Shown here: positions 28,050 to 37,141 of the stretch, piece after piece
Layout of the letters: each line of letters starts with the position of its first letter
Numbering within the stretch: position 1 is the stretch's first letter
Notes under the pieces: model-generated
What the model was told of the DNA's origin: nothing
Database searches by the model: none
The model's input: only the letters and a program-made list of their open reading frames with translations
Translations under genes and position numbers: made by a program
Assembly: GCA_038207265.1 (NCBI GenBank)
Contig: JBBQZZ010000002.1
Coordinates: 310,001 to 374,000 of the forward strand
From: JACMLD01 sp038207265
Lineage (GTDB): Bacteria > Bacteroidota > Bacteroidia > Chitinophagales > Chitinophagaceae
Length of the DNA stretch: 64,000 nucleotides
Direction of reading: 5' to 3'

Positions 28050-28787
28050 CTATTGCAGAATGATTATTTGCTTTGCCATTGGAAGATTCGAAGTTTTGCA
28101 TACAAGCAGGTAACTTCCTTTTGGAATATGGTTTGTCCGGATGGGAAGTGAAATTGTTTGACCGGCAGAAATGTGAGTCGCCATTTTGATGGAATAAAGT
28201 TTTTCTCCTGTCATTCCATACATTTCTATGACCGCATTTTTTAAGACAGCAGATGTTTTGAAGAAGATATCACTGCTTTTTACTACCGTAGGAAAGAACA
28301 AGCCGGTTATTGCCAGTAAATTCGATCCGTAAAATGGCGGAATAAGTATACCTGCCATCAATATCGGTCATCCTTAAGCGATAATAATTATACCCTTGTG
28401 CCGGGGAAACATCTGTGTATTCGTATAATTTGTCTGAAGCGGATTGCGGTCCCGCCGGGATTTTACCGATAGATATTGATAGGAACCGAATGCAAAACTT
28501 TTTGTGAGTTTATATCTGACACTGAAGGTTTCAGTATTTACAGAACATCCGTTCGTTGCATAATTGACATTATCACCTCCAAATGATTCATCGAAATTAG
28601 GACTGACTGCGTTTCCTTCATTTACATAACCCATGTAAGATGTAAATCCCATATTGTCGTAGACATATCCAATCCATGTATTGTTTGCACCATAAGTGGT
28701 TTGATCTCCCAGTGGAGTACAGGGTTGGGCTTTGATAAACTGGCATGTAATTAAGAGAGTTGTAATAAGAGTCAACAACTTTTTCAT
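28050..28787 (-). pseudogene. Remnant of a T9SS-secreted PA14-like protein with internal deletion and frameshifts
   Basis: Three reading frames are needed to read one protein. From ATG 28787, frame one gives a signal peptide and the start of a PA14-like domain (CTPLGDQTTYGANNTWIGYVYDNMGF, SFGGDNVNYATNGCSV, VRYKLTKSFAFGSY). At about 28480 it jumps to a second frame reading IGKIPAGPQSASDKLYEYTD, GYNYYRLRMTDIDGRYTYSAILRIEF, the linker that normally sits just before a T9SS sorting domain. After a stop near 28270 a third frame supplies the sorting domain itself (FPTVVKSSDIFFKTS to AKQIIILQ). The bulk of the expected protein is missing. I read it as a decayed secreted protein. Confidence 0.8.
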
Positions 28788-28876
28788 AAGGATCACCGGA
28801 ATAAGCACCTATATATTGCTAAGTAAAAATACTTAGACAATAACGGGTCACAGGAGTGTTTATTGCAGCATTCCTT

Positions 28877-31474
28877 TTATTTCATTAGACCTTTGATTTC
28901 ATTGAGTTTAAGTAAGGCTTCTACGGGTGTCAGGCGGTTGATATCAGTACTTTCCAGCATTTTCCTGATTTCTTCAAATGTTTGCGAGTGGGTATCAAAT
29001 ATCGATAACTGCAATTTTTGAGTGGGAATATTTTTCACCTGTTGGCCCACACTTCCTTCTACATGGGTATCTTCCAGCTGCTTTAGTATTTCGTTGGCCC
29101 GCTGGATAAGCGAAGGAGGCATACCTGCCATTTTTGCCACATGTATACCAAAACTATGGGTGCTTCCACCGGGTGCCAGTTTACGCAGGAATATTACTTT
29201 GTTACCAACTTCTTTATTGGTTATATGATAATTTTTAATACGGGGAAATTTATTCTCCAGTTCATTCAGTTCATGATAGTGTGTGGCAAATAATGTTTTG
29301 GGTTGATGCGGAGAATATTGAAGATGTTCAGCAATGCTCCATGCTATTGAGATGCCATCATAAGTTGAAGTGCCCCTGCCTATTTCGTCCAATATAATTA
29401 AACTACGCGCGGTAATATTATTAATAATACTGGCTGTTTCATTCATCTCTACCATGAAAGTTGATTCTCCACCGCTTAGATTATCCGAAGCACCAACCCT
29501 GGTAAATATTTTATCGGTTAAAGAAATACGGGCAGTATCTGCGGGTACAAAACTTCCCATATGTGCCATCAGCGTTATGATGGCTGTTTGTCTTAACAAT
29601 GCACTCTTACCACTCATGTTAGGACCGGTAAGAATAATGATCTGCTGTTTAAAAGGATCTAAATAAATATCGTTTGCAATATACGGATCACCTGAGGGCA
29701 GGTTTCTTTCAATAACCGGGTGACGGCTTCCTTTCAAATCCAATTCTGCACCTTCGTGCAGTTCAGGTCTCTTGTAATTGTAATGAAGTGCATTCCCTGC
29801 AAAGCAAATCATACAATCTAATACTGCCAGTATACTGCCGTTCACCTGCATAGGTGCAATATAATCCTGCAGTTCTAATAGTAGTTTTTCGTAAAGATCC
29901 AGTTCAATGGTTAGTATCCTGTCTTCTGCACCGGTAATTTTTTCTTCGTATTCTTTTAATTCCGGTGTGATATATCTTTCGGCATTGGTTAAAGTTTGTT
30001 TACGCATCCAACCGGAGGGAACTTTATTTTTATGCGCATTGGTTACTTCCAGGTAGTAACCGAATACATTATTAAACGCTATTTTAAGTGATGAGATACC
30101 CGTGGCGGATGCTTCTTTTATCTGCAGATTGACCAGGTAATCCTTGCCGCCTCTTGCAATTTTTCTTAACTGATCCAATTCTTCATGTATTCCTTCTTTG
30201 ATGAAGGAGCCCTTGGTTGCAGCAGCCGGGGGATTCTCAGCAATTTCCTTGTTGATCTTTTCCGTTATGTAGTGACAGGGATTGAGTGCATCGGCCATTC
30301 TTTTCAGATAATCATTTGAACAACTTTGCGCCAATTGCCTGATGGCCTCTATGTGTTGCAGGCCCCTTGCAATCTGTAACACTTCGCGCGGGTTGATTTT
30401 TTTCATCGGGATCTTGCTTACCAGTCTTTCCACATCGCCACATTGTTTAATGTGTTGCACGATTTTGGTACGCAGGTCTGATTCTTTTATCAGGAATGTT
30501 ACCAGGTCGAGCCTTTCATTTATTTTGCGTATGTCCTTAAGCGGTAGTACTATCCAGCGTTTTAACAACCGGGCACCCATGGGTGACACCGTATTGTCCA
30601 GTACTTTGTGCAGGCTGTTGCCATGGTCGATTGAACTGCCAATGAGTTCAAGGTTACGGATGGTAAAACGGTCCATCCATAAATAATCTTCCCGGTCAAC
30701 CCGTTGAATGGAAGTGATGTGTTGAAGGTGCGGATGCTCAGTATCCTTTAAATAATGTAATATAACGCCCGCAGCAATGATGGCTTCCCGTAATTCTTCG
30801 ATACCAAATCCTTTGAGCGAGTGTGTCTGAAAATGTTTCAGCAGCATTTCTTTTGCATAAGCTTCATCAAAAGCCCAGCTTTCCAAAGTGTAAGTATAAA
30901 ATTTATTGCCATAGACTTCTTTAAAATGTTTTTGATAACTCCGCTGGAAAATGACTTCTGCAGGTTTTAGTGTTTGTAATAATTTTTCAACATATTCCTG
31001 GTTGCCTTCGGCCACAAAAAATTCGCCGGTTGAGATATCAAGAAATGCGATGCCCAGGTTATGCTCAGTAAAATGAATTGCCGCAAGAAAATTATTACTG
31101 TTATGTTCCAGCAATTTGTCGTTAGTGGCAACGCCGGGTGTAACCATTTCCGTTACACCTCGTTTTACAAGGCCTTTGGCAAGTTTGGGATCTTCCAACT
31201 GATCACAAATGGCCACGCGATACCCGGCTTTTACAAGTTTGTGCAAATAGGTATCCAGCGCATGATGCGGAAATCCGGCCAATTCAGAAGACGTGGCCGT
31301 ATTGTTGTTCCTTTTTGTTAAAGTGATACCCAATACCTGGGAAGCTATGATGGCATCTTCACCAAAGGTTTCATAAAAATCACCTACCCTGAACAGCAAA
31401 ATCGCATCGGGGTACTTCTGTTTAATTGCTTTGTGCTGTTGCATTAAAGGAGTATCTGCACTTGCTTTTGCCAT
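28877..31474 (-). CDS. mutS: DNA mismatch repair protein MutS
   Basis: This full-length (865 residues) MutS recognises mismatches and small loops. The mismatch-contact motif FRVGDFYETFGEDA lies near residue 27. The connector, lever and clamp follow, then the ATPase with Walker A GPNMSGKS (about 620), GGESTFMVEMNETA, Walker B LIILDEIGRGTST and FATHYHELNEL. The C-terminus carries the short helical dimerisation tail. The start ATG at 31474 is preceded on the minus strand by TATATTTG (31482-31489), a good fit to the Bacteroidetes -7 consensus, which implies a very short leader. Confidence 0.98.
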   Translation of the reverse strand: MAKASADTPLMQQHKAIKQKYPDAILLFRVGDFYETFGEDAIIASQVLGITLTKRNNNTATSSELAGFPHHALDTYLHKLVKAGYRVAICDQLEDPKLAKGLVKRGVTEMVTPGVATNDKLLEHNSNNFLAAIHFTEHNLGIAFLDISTGEFFVAEGNQEYVEKLLQTLKPAEVIFQRSYQKHFKEVYGNKFYTYTLESWAFDEAYAKEMLLKHFQTHSLKGFGIEELREAIIAAGVILHYLKDTEHPHLQHITSIQRVDREDYLWMDRFTIRNLELIGSSIDHGNSLHKVLDNTVSPMGARLLKRWIVLPLKDIRKINERLDLVTFLIKESDLRTKIVQHIKQCGDVERLVSKIPMKKINPREVLQIARGLQHIEAIRQLAQSCSNDYLKRMADALNPCHYITEKINKEIAENPPAAATKGSFIKEGIHEELDQLRKIARGGKDYLVNLQIKEASATGISSLKIAFNNVFGYYLEVTNAHKNKVPSGWMRKQTLTNAERYITPELKEYEEKITGAEDRILTIELDLYEKLLLELQDYIAPMQVNGSILAVLDCMICFAGNALHYNYKRPELHEGAELDLKGSRHPVIERNLPSGDPYIANDIYLDPFKQQIIILTGPNMSGKSALLRQTAIITLMAHMGSFVPADTARISLTDKIFTRVGASDNLSGGESTFMVEMNETASIINNITARSLIILDEIGRGTSTYDGISIAWSIAEHLQYSPHQPKTLFATHYHELNELENKFPRIKNYHITNKEVGNKVIFLRKLAPGGSTHSFGIHVAKMAGMPPSLIQRANEILKQLEDTHVEGSVGQQVKNIPTQKLQLSIFDTHSQTFEEIRKMLESTDINRLTPVEALLKLNEIKGLMK

Positions 31475-31481
31475 GGGCTGA

Positions 31482-31489
31482 CAAATATA
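31482..31489 (-). promoter_or_regulatory. Putative -7 box of the mutS promoter
   Basis: TATATTTG matches the TAnnTTTG consensus used by the Bacteroidetes primary sigma factor and lies 7 bases upstream of the mutS start codon. No convincing TTTG -33 element was found, so this is tentative. Confidence 0.4.
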
Positions 31490-31635
31490 AAGGCTTTGCT
31501 AAGGTTGCAGAAATCTTAACTTCACATGTGGAGAAGTTGCGAATTACATAACGCATTCCGGTTATTAGTACCCGTAAAAAATTTTGCCAGCCAGCTGAAA
31601 ACAGTTTCTTTTGTAACCGGCTAATTAAATTAAAT

Positions 31636-32256
31636 ATGTACGAGGTCTTGAATCAATACCTGATGCAACACAAAAGCATCAGCATTCCGGGACTGGGCTC
31701 CCTGGTGGCTGAGACCATTCCGGCGGTTACGGATTTTGCCAATAAGCAATTACTTCCTGTACAATTGAAGTTTAGGTACGATAAATACTTTGACGCGCCG
31801 GACCGGGAATTTTTTTCTTACCTGTGCCGTAAAAAAAATATGGCCGATTATGAAGCCATCAAATGGTACAGTGAATTTGCCTATGAACTCCGGCATAAAA
31901 TAAGAAGTGGTGAACCGGCAGAGTGGGAGGGAATAGGTGTATTTAAAAAAGAAGTTGGTGGTGACATTTTTTTTGAACCTTTTGTTCCGCAGCACGAATT
32001 ATATGCAGCGGTAAAAGCAGAGCGGGTTATCCATTCTAACGCTAAACATTCCATCCTGGTAGGGGATAAAGAAAAGACTAATTATGAAATGAGTGAGTGG
32101 TTGAGTGATGAAGTGCACGTAGAAAAAGAATCGTGGTGGATATATGCGCTGATACTGGCAGCCATTGGCTTAAGCCTGTTGTTTTTTAATCTTTATCGCA
32201 GCAATAAATGGGGTGCTACGGGCAATAAGCAAAACATTGAAGTTGTTCCCAAATAA
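31636..32256 (+). CDS. HU-CCDC81-like domain membrane protein
   Basis: This 206-residue protein resembles Bacteroidetes proteins with paired HU-CCDC81-type domains. The first domain (about 1-75) begins with YLMQHKSISIPGLGSLV, the second (about 76-130) with EWEGIGVFKKEVGGDIFFEPF. A single transmembrane helix follows at about 168-186 (WIYALILAAIGLSLLFFNLY) with a short charged tail. In better-studied relatives a C-terminal SPOR domain is often fused, implicating the family in peptidoglycan or septal structure; here no SPOR domain follows. It is encoded divergently from mutS with about 160 bases between them. Confidence 0.75.
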   Translation: MYEVLNQYLMQHKSISIPGLGSLVAETIPAVTDFANKQLLPVQLKFRYDKYFDAPDREFFSYLCRKKNMADYEAIKWYSEFAYELRHKIRSGEPAEWEGIGVFKKEVGGDIFFEPFVPQHELYAAVKAERVIHSNAKHSILVGDKEKTNYEMSEWLSDEVHVEKESWWIYALILAAIGLSLLFFNLYRSNKWGATGNKQNIEVVPK

Positions 32257-32307
32257 TCCTCCGGTATAATTGGCCTTTTTTCTTTTTGATCCACTACAAT
32301 TTTTTTC

Positions 32308-33201
32308 ATGCCATCCATCGTTTATAATATTTGTCCATGTTGTGATTCGGCTTCAATAGAACCGCAGTTGAAAGCAAAAGACTTTACAGTATCAGGAGAA
32401 ATGTTTGAAATATGGGAATGTAAACATTGTACACTCCGGTTTACGCAGTCCATACCAGGGTATGCCGAAATAGGTAAATACTATCAGTCGGAAGATTATG
32501 TGTCTCATACAGATAGCAACAAAGGGATCATAAATCAGCTATATCATTTTGTACGAAAGCGAACCCTTAAAAAAAAGCAACAACAAGTTCAGCTATATAC
32601 TCAACTAAGAAAAGGTAATTTGTTAGATATCGGAGCGGGTACCGGCGCCTTCGCAAACTATATGCAGCAAACCGGATGGCAGGTAACCGGGCTGGAGCCA
32701 GATGCGGCTACCCGTCAAAGAGCCAACGATTTGCATGGACTACAATTGCAACCAACAGCTACATTGTTTGATCTGTCAACGTCGAGTTTTGATGCTATTA
32801 CAATGTGGCATGTATTGGAACATGTTCATGAACTGCATTCTTATATTGATCAAATAAAAAAATTGCTTACTGCAAACGGAAAAGCTTTTATTGCCGTACC
32901 CAATTATACCAGTTATGATGCCAGGGTGTATAAAGAATTCTGGGCCGCCTATGACGTACCAAGGCACTTATATCATTTCTCGCCTGCTGCAATGTTTAAA
33001 TTGATGGAGTTGCATGCGTTAAAAATCAGATCCATTTTACCCATGTGGTACGACAGTTCCTACGTAGCAATGCTGAGTGAAAAAAATCAAAAAGGAGGTA
33101 ATCATTTGTTAAGAGCATTCACAATTGGGTTGCTATCAAATATGAATACTGTTTTTAATCATCAACAATGCAGTTCGCTTATTTATATAATAGAGAAATA
33201 A
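32308..33201 (+). CDS. Class I SAM-dependent methyltransferase with N-terminal zinc-ribbon-like motif
   Basis: This 297-residue protein starts with two cysteine pairs (CPCCDS and CKHC, residues about 8-45) that look like a zinc ribbon. A Methyltransf_23/UbiG-like Rossmann domain follows: the SAM-binding LLDIGAGTGAFANYM at about 107-121, TGLEPDAATRQRA, and a post-motif ITMWHVLEHVHEL. The C-terminal region (PRHLYHFSPAAMFKLME) matches the family of methyltransferases often seen with polysaccharide or lipid modification genes. The substrate is unknown. It is convergent with the glutaminyl cyclase gene, with no bases between the two stop codons. Confidence 0.85.
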   Translation: MPSIVYNICPCCDSASIEPQLKAKDFTVSGEMFEIWECKHCTLRFTQSIPGYAEIGKYYQSEDYVSHTDSNKGIINQLYHFVRKRTLKKKQQQVQLYTQLRKGNLLDIGAGTGAFANYMQQTGWQVTGLEPDAATRQRANDLHGLQLQPTATLFDLSTSSFDAITMWHVLEHVHELHSYIDQIKKLLTANGKAFIAVPNYTSYDARVYKEFWAAYDVPRHLYHFSPAAMFKLMELHALKIRSILPMWYDSSYVAMLSEKNQKGGNHLLRAFTIGLLSNMNTVFNHQQCSSLIYIIEK

Positions 33202-34032
33202 TCAGTTTAGTTTTATTTCATAAATAGAAGGCCAGTTTTTACCGGTAATAAAAAAACTTTTAGTGACGGGATTATAAGCAATTCCATTCATTTCATTTGA
33301 TTCTGGATAATTCTTTTTTGCCTCATCGGCAATACTGTCTAAATTTAATTTCCCCACCACTTTGCCATTGCGGGGATCAATTTTTAAAATATAATTTGTT
33401 TCCCATTGGTTGGCGTAAATGAATCCGTCTGCATATTCCAGTTCGTTGACATTGGAAACCGGACCATTGTTGTCAACAACGCTAATGATACTTTCTGGTT
33501 TCAATGTATTTGTGATATTATTGGGGTCGATGATTTTTATATTGCTGCTTCCATCACTCATATAAATCCTTGAACTGTCATGGGTCATCGCCCAACCTTC
33601 ACCTGGGTAAGTAAATTCCTGCAATTTTTTAAAAGTTTTGGAGTCGTAAACAAAACCTTTTCCCGATTTATAGGTAAGTTGATAAACTTTGCCATTAATA
33701 AAAGTGATCCCTTCACCAAAATAGGCATTACTGTCTAATGCAGCTTTCCTGTTAACCCGCCCGGTTTTCAAATCAACAATCCCAAATGATGAACTGTATG
33801 CCGGCTTACGCTGCGTTTCCAAATCCACTAAAGAACCGGAGCTTTCGTACAACTGACCTTCATAAAATTCCAGTCCTTCAGTAAAAAAAGAAGTATCGTG
33901 CGGATAAGTATTTATAATTGAAAAGCCAATCCTGGGAGGTTCAGCATCAGCATTGGAATTAACGGGCTGGTCGGGATTATTACATGCTGCCAGGTAAACA
34001 GCCCCCACCAGTAACATAACAAACTTATTCAT
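33202..34032 (-). CDS. Glutaminyl-peptide cyclotransferase lipoprotein
   Basis: This 276-residue lipoprotein (start chosen at ATG 34032, giving MNKFVMLLVG with lipobox LAAC) has the five-bladed propeller of bacterial/plant-type glutaminyl cyclases (Glu_cyclase_2). Motifs are DTSFFTEGLEFYEGQLYES, GWAMTHDSSRIYMSDGSS, NELEYADGFIYANQWETNYI and NEMNGIAYNPVTKSFFITGKNWP. In Bacteroidetes the enzyme converts N-terminal glutamine of exported proteins to pyroglutamate in the periplasm, protecting or maturing proteins after signal-peptide cleavage. Confidence 0.9.
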   Translation of the reverse strand: MNKFVMLLVGAVYLAACNNPDQPVNSNADAEPPRIGFSIINTYPHDTSFFTEGLEFYEGQLYESSGSLVDLETQRKPAYSSSFGIVDLKTGRVNRKAALDSNAYFGEGITFINGKVYQLTYKSGKGFVYDSKTFKKLQEFTYPGEGWAMTHDSSRIYMSDGSSNIKIIDPNNITNTLKPESIISVVDNNGPVSNVNELEYADGFIYANQWETNYILKIDPRNGKVVGKLNLDSIADEAKKNYPESNEMNGIAYNPVTKSFFITGKNWPSIYEIKLN

Positions 34033-34086
34033 AACACTTATAATATTGAACAGCAAATGTACATTCCGGCACATCAGATAAAGCAA

Positions 34087-34423
34087 TGTATTCCAGAATA
34101 TTTAGCCAATATCGCTTTGAAATGAAATAAAAAAGTAGTTATTTCACACCGCTTATCGCTGAAAACCTTTTATCTCCATCATTGATTTCCAGGTGGATGC
34201 TAATCTGAAGGTTTTGTATGAAATAGTAATCCTCTTTAAGCAATCCATCCATCCCCTGATTAACTCGATTAGAATTAATTTAAAGCTTTCCAAATAATCA
34301 TCCTCCAATTCCTTTGCATTACCAGCAACCCGTTTGCTTTTCACCCAACCGTAGATCCAATACCTACCCCGGCAATGAAAATCCGCTGCAACTTCTTTAA
34401 CGCCGGTAACAAAAGATGTTACG
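34087..34423. other. Intergenic region, no confident gene
   Basis: These 337 bases lie between two divergently transcribed genes. A minus-strand frame (open from 34446 to 34153, with only GTG at 34344 as a start) reads like a plausible small helical protein but has no start codon for its longest form and no recognisable family. I leave it uncalled. Confidence 0.35.
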
Positions 34424-35695
34424 ATGAAGCGATTTTTACCCTTAATTTATCTACTCCTTGCGGGACTGTATTCTTTTTCTCAAAAAGACTGTTTGCAACA
34501 GCAATACCAGGATCAGCTATTAAAAAAATACCCCGGGTTATCAACTGAATACAGCAGGATTGAAAAATTTACCCATTCAGTTTCACCAATACTTACAGGT
34601 ATCAATGGATCGGGGTCCGGTGATGCAATTCCAAATCAGGTTTTGATACCGGTTGTAGTACACGTGATATGGCATAACAATACACAGAATATTTCTGATG
34701 CGCAAGTACAATCACAGATAGATGTACTGAATGCTGATTTTAATAATAAAAATCAGGATCGAAATAAGATACCGGCCTATTTTGCCAGTCTCGCTGCAGA
34801 TTGCGGATTCCAGTTCATATTGGCAAAATCAGATCCGGCCGGGAACAGTACTTCGGGTATTGTTCGCAAAAAAACAAATAATCAAAGTTTCACTTACGAT
34901 GATGCAGTAAAGTATACTTCCGCCGGCGGTGATGACGCCTGGGATGCAAATAGTTATTTAAATATCTGGGTTTGTCAATTAACAACCGGCATACAGGGTT
35001 ATTCAAGTTTACCGGGAAGTCTGAACGAACTGGATGGCATTGTAATCAGCACTGCTGTTTTTGGAACCATCAATACAGCTGCTCCATTTAACAGAGGAAG
35101 AACAGCAGTACATGAAATTGGTCACTGGCTTAACCTGCGGCATATCTGGGGCGATGCGTCTTGCGGGGATGATAAAGTGGACGATACACCAGCACAGCAG
35201 GCAGCCACACGTGGCTGTGTAAGCGGTGAGAAATTCAGTTGTGGTTCGAGTGCTCACGGTGACATGTATATGAATTTTATGGACTTTACAGACGATGGCT
35301 GTATGTTTATGTTCACTAACGGACAAAGAGAAAGAATGAGAAAATTGTTTGAGGCAGGTGGTCCCCGCAGTGCTCTATTGGCTTCCAACGCACTTAAAGG
35401 CGATGGACTGCCATTACAGATACCGCCCGTTCAACAAGTCGCGGTGGATCCCGGTTTTAAAATAGTATTATACCCCAACCCGGCAACTGCTGAAATTACG
35501 ATTGAATCCAAAGATGGTTTGGATTTCCTGGGTAAGACGGCGATTATTTATAACAGGATTGGTCAGGCTGTCAAAACAATTATCCTGGTTTCTGCTCATC
35601 AGCAAGTTGATGTAAGTAACCTGCAAACGGGTCTTTATTTCATTCGCATCAATACCGGTAATACTAAGGCAATGACCAAATTTGTAAAACAGTAG
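34424..35695 (+). CDS. T9SS-secreted M43 (cytophagalysin/pappalysin-like) zinc metalloprotease
   Basis: This 423-residue secreted protease has a signal peptide (1-19), a prodomain, and a metzincin catalytic domain with the extended zinc motif HEIGHWLNLRH (about residues 229-239, Glu as base) followed by the Met-turn region MYMNFMDFTDDGCMFMFT. Cysteines (ASCGDD, GCVSGEKFSCGSS, GCMF) match the disulfides of family M43 members such as ulilysin and mirolysin. The last 80 residues are a type A T9SS sorting domain (VLYPNPATAEITIES to MTKFVKQ), so it should be exported through the outer membrane and released or attached at the surface. Confidence 0.93.
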   Translation: MKRFLPLIYLLLAGLYSFSQKDCLQQQYQDQLLKKYPGLSTEYSRIEKFTHSVSPILTGINGSGSGDAIPNQVLIPVVVHVIWHNNTQNISDAQVQSQIDVLNADFNNKNQDRNKIPAYFASLAADCGFQFILAKSDPAGNSTSGIVRKKTNNQSFTYDDAVKYTSAGGDDAWDANSYLNIWVCQLTTGIQGYSSLPGSLNELDGIVISTAVFGTINTAAPFNRGRTAVHEIGHWLNLRHIWGDASCGDDKVDDTPAQQAATRGCVSGEKFSCGSSAHGDMYMNFMDFTDDGCMFMFTNGQRERMRKLFEAGGPRSALLASNALKGDGLPLQIPPVQQVAVDPGFKIVLYPNPATAEITIESKDGLDFLGKTAIIYNRIGQAVKTIILVSAHQQVDVSNLQTGLYFIRINTGNTKAMTKFVKQ

Positions 35696-35726
35696 AAGAA
35701 CCAATACTAACTCTAACTGTAATCCC

Positions 35727-35750
35727 GGGGAAGCCTGTCTTCCCCTTTTT
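35727..35750 (+). terminator. Intrinsic terminator after the M43 protease gene
   Basis: A perfect 7-bp stem (GGGGAAG/CTTCCCC) with loop CCTGT is followed by TTTTT, 31 bases after the stop codon. Confidence 0.85.
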
Positions 35751-35818
35751 GCTAACGTTGCAGGATAGACGAGATAGTTTAAAACGAATTTGGTTGTTAT
35801 CCAGCCAGTAATCAGCAG

Positions 35819-36976
35819 CTATTTAGAAAGCATTTGCCTTGCTATGGATTCTGCCACTACTGGTGCGAGGGCAACACCCATACCACTCATGCGTACCGCA
35901 CAATATATATTTTTTTCGATCTTTTTTACAACCGGAAATTTTTCATCACCCATACCCATAATACCCGACCAGCGATGCTCAATTGTATAATGGTGTTTTG
36001 GTAATACAATTTCCTTCAGGAAGCTTTCCAGTTCAGTTTGAATGACCGGAGTGGTGATAATGTTTCCGGTGTTCTCCGCTTCCAACGCTTTGTTACGGGC
36101 ACCTCCAAGCAGTACACGGTTCCCAAGGTTACGGAAATAATAAAAGCCTTCATCAAAATGAAAAGCGCCTCTGAACGGAAGTTTTTTAATGGGGGAAGTA
36201 ACCAAAACCTGTCCGCGTACGGGCTGTACATCAATTTGCGGAAGCAATTGCTTTGCAAAACCGTTGGTGCATACCAGCAATTGGTTTGCAGTCAGGTTAA
36301 AGGGCAGGCTGGTAGTCAATTCAATAATACCTTTTGATTTTTCATAGCCTGTTGCTTCTACCTGTGTTATAACATCCACACCCATCGACTGAACTTTTCT
36401 GAGCAATGCCTGCACAAGTTTACCCGAATGCAACTGAGCTTCTCCCTTGCTTTCTATCAGATGATTGGTTTGTTTAAAACCAAATTCTTTTATTTTCCGA
36501 TCAGACAAACGAAATATTTTTTCATCCCTGATAGCTTTGCGCAAAGTTATATTGAGCCAGCCGATATCATTTTTTAGTTGTTTGATTTTCGGGTATTGCT
36601 GACCGTTGATTAACTCATAACCGCCATAACGTTCAAAATCGATTTCAGATTTACTGAATACCTTCCGGATACGGCGCAAACCTTCATAACGAAGCGTAAC
36701 GATATCCAGCATTTTATCTTCACCCATTTTCCGTGCGTCTGCCAGTAATTCAGTTACTGAACCTATGCAGGCAAATCCTGCATTGCGGGTGCTGGCACCA
36801 GTAGGGATAATGCCTCTTTCCAATATCAATATGCTGGCACCTGGTTGTAAACGTTTCAGATAATATGCGCTCCACAAACCCACCACACCACTTCCAACAA
36901 TAATGATGTCTTTGTGCCCATAAAAAGTTTCCTTTTCCCAGATTGAAGGCTGAATGATGGACGTTGGTTTAAGCAT
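35819..36976 (-). CDS. FAD-dependent amino-acid-oxidase-family oxidoreductase
   Basis: This 385-residue DAO-family flavoprotein has an N-terminal dinucleotide-binding motif VGSGVVGLWSAYYL (about 27-40) with the acidic end LILERG, a GASTRNAGFACIG substrate-side loop and a C-terminal HRWSGIMGMGDEKFPVV / VRMSGMGVALAPVVAE that closes the FAD site. The family includes glycine oxidase, DadA and related deaminating oxidases. The amine substrate is not predictable. It is a stand-alone gene with no signal peptide. Confidence 0.88.
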   Translation of the reverse strand: MLKPTSIIQPSIWEKETFYGHKDIIIVGSGVVGLWSAYYLKRLQPGASILILERGIIPTGASTRNAGFACIGSVTELLADARKMGEDKMLDIVTLRYEGLRRIRKVFSKSEIDFERYGGYELINGQQYPKIKQLKNDIGWLNITLRKAIRDEKIFRLSDRKIKEFGFKQTNHLIESKGEAQLHSGKLVQALLRKVQSMGVDVITQVEATGYEKSKGIIELTTSLPFNLTANQLLVCTNGFAKQLLPQIDVQPVRGQVLVTSPIKKLPFRGAFHFDEGFYYFRNLGNRVLLGGARNKALEAENTGNIITTPVIQTELESFLKEIVLPKHHYTIEHRWSGIMGMGDEKFPVVKKIEKNIYCAVRMSGMGVALAPVVAESIARQMLSK

Positions 36977-37083
36977 CGTTGTGTAAAATTAGAAATTTAA
37001 ATACAGATGCTGTAATTACTGCTAAAGAAAGAGATTTTTACGGACACGAAAGCCCGCCCGCATTATTTCTTTGTTATGCTTAA

Positions 37084-37116
37084 TAAAAAAGGATGGCGAA
37101 TTTCACCATCCTTACA
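37084..37116 (-). terminator. Intrinsic terminator downstream of lpdA
   Basis: A stem of AAGGATGG with CCATCCTT around a 9-base loop is followed on the minus strand by TTTTTT. It lies about 25 bases past the lpdA stop. Confidence 0.8.
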
Positions 37117-37141
37117 ATAACAATTTCATCTCTCTATGTTA

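Noticed and set aside
34153..34446. Minus-strand open frame of 63-98 codons in the gap before the M43 protease
   Set aside because: Only a GTG start for the short form, no recognisable family, and it overlaps the 5' end of the protease gene. The composition is plausible, so it is not excluded.
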